Source: Humidesulfovibrio sp.
Lineage (GTDB): Bacteria > Desulfobacterota > Desulfovibrionia > Desulfovibrionales > Desulfovibrionaceae
NCBI RefSeq assembly: GCF_031082295.1
Contig: NZ_JAVHLD010000003.1
Location: 1-64,000, forward strand
DNA: 64,000 nucleotides
Direction: 5' to 3'
In this document: positions 60,817 through 64,000 of the stretch, one piece after another
Numbering within the stretch: the first letter of the stretch is position 1
Layout: each line of letters opens with the position of its first letter
Notes under the pieces: model-generated
Seen by the model: only the letters and a program-made list of their open reading frames with translations
Database searches by the model: none
Told to the model about the DNA's origin: nothing
Translations under genes and position numbers: made by a program

Positions 60817-61914
60817 TTACCGGATCGTATCGGCGACTCTCGCGGATCCGCCGGGGTCATTCACAGCCCTCGATCTGCGAAACCAATCGATGGTGCGCCC
60901 CAACCCGGTGCGCAGGTCGGTCTCAACTTGCCAGCAACCATGGTCAATTATCTTACGGATGTCCGCGACAGAATGTTCAATGTCCCCCGGGCGAGATGGG
61001 CAATGCTGTACATATGGGGAAGCGCCGCTGTCTGCGTTGATGCAAACGGCGCTCTTCAGAGCATCGTGCCCATTGTCGACCATATTCAACACCTGTCTTG
61101 CCAAGTCCAGAATGCTCACGCTCTGACCAGAGCCGAGGTTGTAGATGCCCGCAGGCAAAGCGGGCATCTCCATCAGGCCAGCGGCAGAAAAATACGCCTT
61201 CACAACGTCCTGAATGAAAATGAAGTCCCTCGACTGAGAGCCGTCACCAAAGATAGTAAGCGGTTCTCCATCGAGAGCCTGCGAAATAAACCGCGAAATG
61301 ACCCCACTGTAGGGGCTCGACGGATCCTGTCTTGGTCCGTAAATGTTAAAAATGCGAAGGGCTACTCCGATGGGGTCCTCGGACACAAGGCGAGAAGCGC
61401 GAAATTTTGACTGCCCGTAAGGGCTCAACTGCCTAGTAACTTCACTCGCGTACTGCTCTTGGATCGGCAAGCGCAACTCCGCACCATATTCGGCGGCGGA
61501 ACCGGCGAATACAAACCGGGCGGCCCCAGACCGCCGTGCCAAATCAAGCAGGAGACACGTAGATTCGAAGTTGACGAGGTTGGTTTCCACCGCATGGCTG
61601 ACAGAATAGGGAACACTCACAATGGCGGCCAAGTGAAATACCGCTTGCAGCGGGCTTACCCGCTTGAAGACTCTACGCATGAGATCTTCGTCCAAGACAG
61701 ATCCATGCACGAAGCGAAATTGCGGGTTCCCTTGGAACCGATGGACGTTCTTCACGTTTCCTGACGAAAGATCATCAATGCCTACAACGCCGTACCCGCT
61801 TTCCAGCAACGCATGCGTTAGGTGACCGCCAACAAAACCCGCGTTACCCGTGACAACACATATTCCACCTTGCTTCGAGTCCCGAGCGATCTCTGCCAAT
61901 GTAACCATATCCAT
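60817..61914 (-). CDS. NAD-dependent epimerase/dehydratase (GalE/WbpP-like)
   Basis: A 365-residue extended SDR. CVVTGNAGFVGGHLTHAL is the dinucleotide loop, GIDDLSSGNVKNV and FHLAAIVSVPYSV follow, and the catalytic Tyr-x3-Lys is in SPYGQSKFRASRL after FAGSAAEYG. RIFNIYGPRQDPSSPYSGVI and DFIFIQDVV are typical of UDP-hexose 4-epimerases. It likely interconverts a UDP-sugar feeding the glycan. The ATG at 61914 has no clear ribosome-binding site; a second ATG lies two codons on. It is somewhat less GC-rich than its neighbours. Confidence 0.88.
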   Translation of the reverse strand: MDMVTLAEIARDSKQGGICVVTGNAGFVGGHLTHALLESGYGVVGIDDLSSGNVKNVHRFQGNPQFRFVHGSVLDEDLMRRVFKRVSPLQAVFHLAAIVSVPYSVSHAVETNLVNFESTCLLLDLARRSGAARFVFAGSAAEYGAELRLPIQEQYASEVTRQLSPYGQSKFRASRLVSEDPIGVALRIFNIYGPRQDPSSPYSGVISRFISQALDGEPLTIFGDGSQSRDFIFIQDVVKAYFSAAGLMEMPALPAGIYNLGSGQSVSILDLARQVLNMVDNGHDALKSAVCINADSGASPYVQHCPSRPGDIEHSVADIRKIIDHGCWQVETDLRTGLGRTIDWFRRSRAVNDPGGSARVADTIR

Positions 61915-62183
61915 CTTATATATCCATTGAGTCCATTTGCAGATATCAAGCCATCATTACAAGAGGGCCGTGTATGCGTTCCACGCCTTCTCCACCAGTC
62001 ACCCGCGGCAACAGAAAAAAAACCTTGTCTCAGACAATCCGGGGCATGCCAATAACACACCGACAGGACAGGTGTAATGCTTTGCCGACCACTACCTTCC
62101 ACTCCCATGATGGACGTGGCCGAACCCTAGCCCACGTCTCTAAACTCGTCAAAGAAGATATACCTAATGACTCTAGACGATGC

Positions 62184-63077
62184 CTAAGTCGCTGACTTTC
62201 CGGCTCCACCCCTTTCCGCCACAACGAACATGCCTCCGGCCGGGACAACGAACCGGCGACGCAGCAAGGCCTCGGGCAGCAGGCCCAGGGCCGCGCGCGC
62301 AGCCCAGCCCAGGCCCGGCAGCGGAAAGCGCACGAAATGAAGCAGCACATACTCCGGTGAAAGCGCCTTCTTCGCCCCGCCAAGCTCGCGAACACTGAAC
62401 CCGGTGCGGGAGAGCGCGGTCCGCATGGCGCGCGCGGTGAAGCAGAACAGGTGCTCGCCCTTGAACTCCACCCAGCGCGAGCCCAGCAGCCGGGCCGAGA
62501 GACTGTCCAGGCTGGGCGTGACCATGAGCAGCTTGCCGCCGGGGCGCAGGCTGCGCCGCAAGCGCGAGAGCGTGTCCAGCGGGTCGCGCATGTGCTCGAT
62601 GACATCCAGCAGCACGCAGGCGTCAAAGCCCGCCTCGGCCAGCTCCAGTTCCTCGGGCACGCCGCAGCGCACCCGGCCCGGCCCCACCAGGGCAGCGGCA
62701 GCGGCCACGGAGTCCGGGGCGATGTCCGCGCCAAACACGTCGAAGCCCGCGGCCTGGGCCTCGGCAAGGAAATGCCCGCGCCCGCAGCCGAGCTCGAACA
62801 GCCTGGCTCCCGGCGCGACGTGGCGCTTCAGGATCTCAAGCGTGAGCCGGGCGCCGTGGCGCTTCATCTCCACTATGGCCGCATCCTGCCGGGGATCGCC
62901 GGTGCCGATGTGGTAGTCCTCGCCGTAGATGGCGCGCAGGGCCTCGTCATCGGGCTGCGGGTCGATGAACACCGCGCCGCAAGCGCCACAGCGTGCGCGC
63001 AGCAGGCCCTCGCGCTCGAACCAGGGCTCGGCGGCCCGTTCGCACAAGGGGCAGTTCCGGCTCGCCATCCGCGTCAC
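62184..63077 (-). CDS. Methyltransferase with N-terminal zinc ribbon
   Basis: A 297-residue protein. NCPLCERAAE and RCGACGAVF supply four cysteines for a zinc ribbon, followed by FIDPQPDDEALRAIYGEDYH. The SAM domain has LFELGCGRGHFLAEA (motif I), GADIAPDSVAAA, ACVLLDVIEHMRDP and LRPGGKLLMVTPS. GTG 63077 is preferred because GAGG lies about five bases upstream; ATG 63068 is an alternative. It lies eight bases after the stop of the radical SAM gene at the window edge, so the two are co-transcribed. The 269-base gap to the epimerase shows no recognised feature. Confidence 0.88.
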   Translation of the reverse strand: MTRMASRNCPLCERAAEPWFEREGLLRARCGACGAVFIDPQPDDEALRAIYGEDYHIGTGDPRQDAAIVEMKRHGARLTLEILKRHVAPGARLFELGCGRGHFLAEAQAAGFDVFGADIAPDSVAAAAALVGPGRVRCGVPEELELAEAGFDACVLLDVIEHMRDPLDTLSRLRRSLRPGGKLLMVTPSLDSLSARLLGSRWVEFKGEHLFCFTARAMRTALSRTGFSVRELGGAKKALSPEYVLLHFVRFPLPGLGWAARAALGLLPEALLRRRFVVPAGGMFVVAERGGAGKSAT

Positions 63078-63084
63078 GGCCGCC

Positions 63085-64000
63085 TCACTTAAGCACATGC
63101 CGGGCGTTGGCCAGGGCGAAGCGCAGGGTTTTCCAGAAGCTGCGCCGCTCGCTCTTCAGGTACAAGAGGAAGTAGACGAAGCCGAACCAGAGCTGAAAGA
63201 GCACGTTGGGCCGCAGGCGGATAAGCCGTCTGATGAGCGGCAGGGTCCAGGGCCAGAGCACCGCCGTCTGGAAAAACTTCTGCAGGTTCTGCATCTCGCG
63301 CACATGGGGCATGTTCAGGGTGGACTCGACAAAAAAGCTCTCGCTCATGTCGTCCACCGAGAAGGTCCCCGGCAGCATGCCCTGTCGGATGGCCAGGGCG
63401 GCCAGCGGCGTGCCGGGATACGGCGCGAAGATGGAGCACCAGGGGTAGTCCGCCTTTATGCGGATGTTCATCTCCACGGTGCTGAGCGCATCGTCCAGGG
63501 TCTCCCCCGGCAGGCCAAGGATGTTGTAGGTGCGGAAGCGTATCCCCGCCTCGTGCAGGCGGCGCGCCGTCACCAATATGTCCGCGTCGGACAGGCGCTT
63601 GTTCAGGACCTCGTTGCGCAGGCGCTCGCTGCCCGTCTCGATGCCGAAGAACACCGACTCGCACCCGGCCTCGGCCAGGCGGCGGGCGTAGTCCTCGTCC
63701 CGGGCGACAACGTCGGCCCGCGCCAGGCAGACGAAGGGCAGGCTGACCTGGGCCTTGTACGCCTCCAGGAACGGGTACAGCCACTTGCGGTCCACTCCGA
63801 AGCAGTCGTCTGCGAAGTAGATGACCTGCGCCCCGCGCTCGCGCTTGAGCATGAGGCACTCCTCGATGACCTTCTCGGCGCTGCGCACGCGCAGCATGCG
63901 GCCCTTGCCAGCGTAGAGCTTGCGCATGGAGCCCTGGAAGCAGAAGGCGCAGTCGAAGGGGCAGCCGCGCGCGGTGAGCACGCGCTGCACGCGGGTGTCG
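63085..64000 (-). CDS. Radical SAM protein, C-terminal part (5' end outside window)
   Basis: The frame is open to the window's right edge, so the N-terminal domain, probably cobalamin-binding, is missing. About 305 residues are visible. The core shows RGCPFDCAFCFQGS (Cys-x3-Cys-x2-Cys), VIYFADDCFGVDR, FFGIETGSERLRNEVL and NILGLPGETLDDAL, close to B12-type radical SAM enzymes. The end is hydrophobic and basic (VLFQLWFGFVYFLLYL), as in membrane-associated members. It is co-transcribed with the methyltransferase that follows it on the minus strand. Confidence 0.88.
   Translation of the reverse strand, partial: DTRVQRVLTARGCPFDCAFCFQGSMRKLYAGKGRMLRVRSAEKVIEECLMLKRERGAQVIYFADDCFGVDRKWLYPFLEAYKAQVSLPFVCLARADVVARDEDYARRLAEAGCESVFFGIETGSERLRNEVLNKRLSDADILVTARRLHEAGIRFRTYNILGLPGETLDDALSTVEMNIRIKADYPWCSIFAPYPGTPLAALAIRQGMLPGTFSVDDMSESFFVESTLNMPHVREMQNLQKFFQTAVLWPWTLPLIRRLIRLRPNVLFQLWFGFVYFLLYLKSERRSFWKTLRFALANARHVLK

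Noticed and set aside
1-64000. CRISPR array, tRNA or rRNA genes, insertion sequences
   Set aside because: Looked for direct repeats with spacers, tRNA-like cloverleafs, and transposase motifs. The only clear direct repeat is the Rhs core pair.

Overview
The window comes from a high-GC proteobacterium. The most likely source is a sulfate-reducing Desulfovibrio-type deltaproteobacterium. This is inferred from strong G/C third-position codon use, a lutABC-type lactate operon, a secreted C69 dipeptidase, and a very long, radical-SAM-rich surface-glycan locus. No ribosomal or other phylogenetic marker is present, so the taxonomy is a guess.

Layout. (1) Positions 1-1713 hold the 3' end of an Rhs-family polymorphic toxin gene. 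It is followed by a small membrane protein, then a displaced copy of the Rhs core end fused to a different C-terminal tip, then a second small membrane protein, and a rho-independent terminator. (2) Positions 1783-3516 (minus) encode an exported C69-family dipeptidase. (3) Positions 3647-6452 (minus) are a tightly coupled lutA-lutB-lutC-type operon. (4) Divergent from it, at 6628, a winged-helix regulator with a degenerate nucleotidyltransferase-like tail opens a plus-strand glycan locus that runs to 59201. (5) Positions 59198-64000 (minus) hold more glycan-type genes: two B12-type radical SAM proteins, an epimerase and a methyltransferase.

The glycan locus has modules. Positions 7234-10927 carry an MsbA/PglK-like ABC flippase and an O-antigen-type transferase. 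Positions 10924-16597 are a translationally coupled set that looks like a nonulosonic-acid-like pathway (SpsF-like cytidylyltransferase, Gfo/Idh/MocA oxidoreductase, DegT aminotransferase, epimerase/dehydratase, GNAT, NeuB-type synthase). Positions 16597-30658 combine an asparagine-synthetase-like amidotransferase, a WbpG/PseA-type amidotransferase, five methyltransferases, three radical SAM proteins and a DUF4910-type aminopeptidase-fold protein. Positions 30784-38093 carry a GT2, a HAD phosphatase, a large GT-B-like protein, an aldolase fused to an MptE-like domain, a DapA/NanA-type lyase and a NeuA-type CMP-sugar synthetase. Together these suggest an aldolase-based route to an activated 2-keto-3-deoxy acid sugar. 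Positions 38090-42797 carry an SGNH-carbamoyltransferase fusion and a membrane SGNH hydrolase. Positions 42874-54537 mix radical SAM proteins, methyltransferases, an acyltransferase, two GT4s and a second AsnB. Positions 54534-59201 carry a GT4 and an MBOAT O-acyltransferase flanked by two AlgJ-like SGNH proteins.

Most plus-strand genes overlap by 1-4 bases (ATGA, TAATG, TGATG), so large parts are probably co-transcribed and translationally coupled. Two visibly A+T-rich patches (about 29500-30780 and 45820-47110) look like later insertions. No tRNA, rRNA, CRISPR array or insertion sequence was seen. No flagellin or wzy/waaL-type gene was recognised, so whether the glycan decorates flagella, LPS or a capsule is open.
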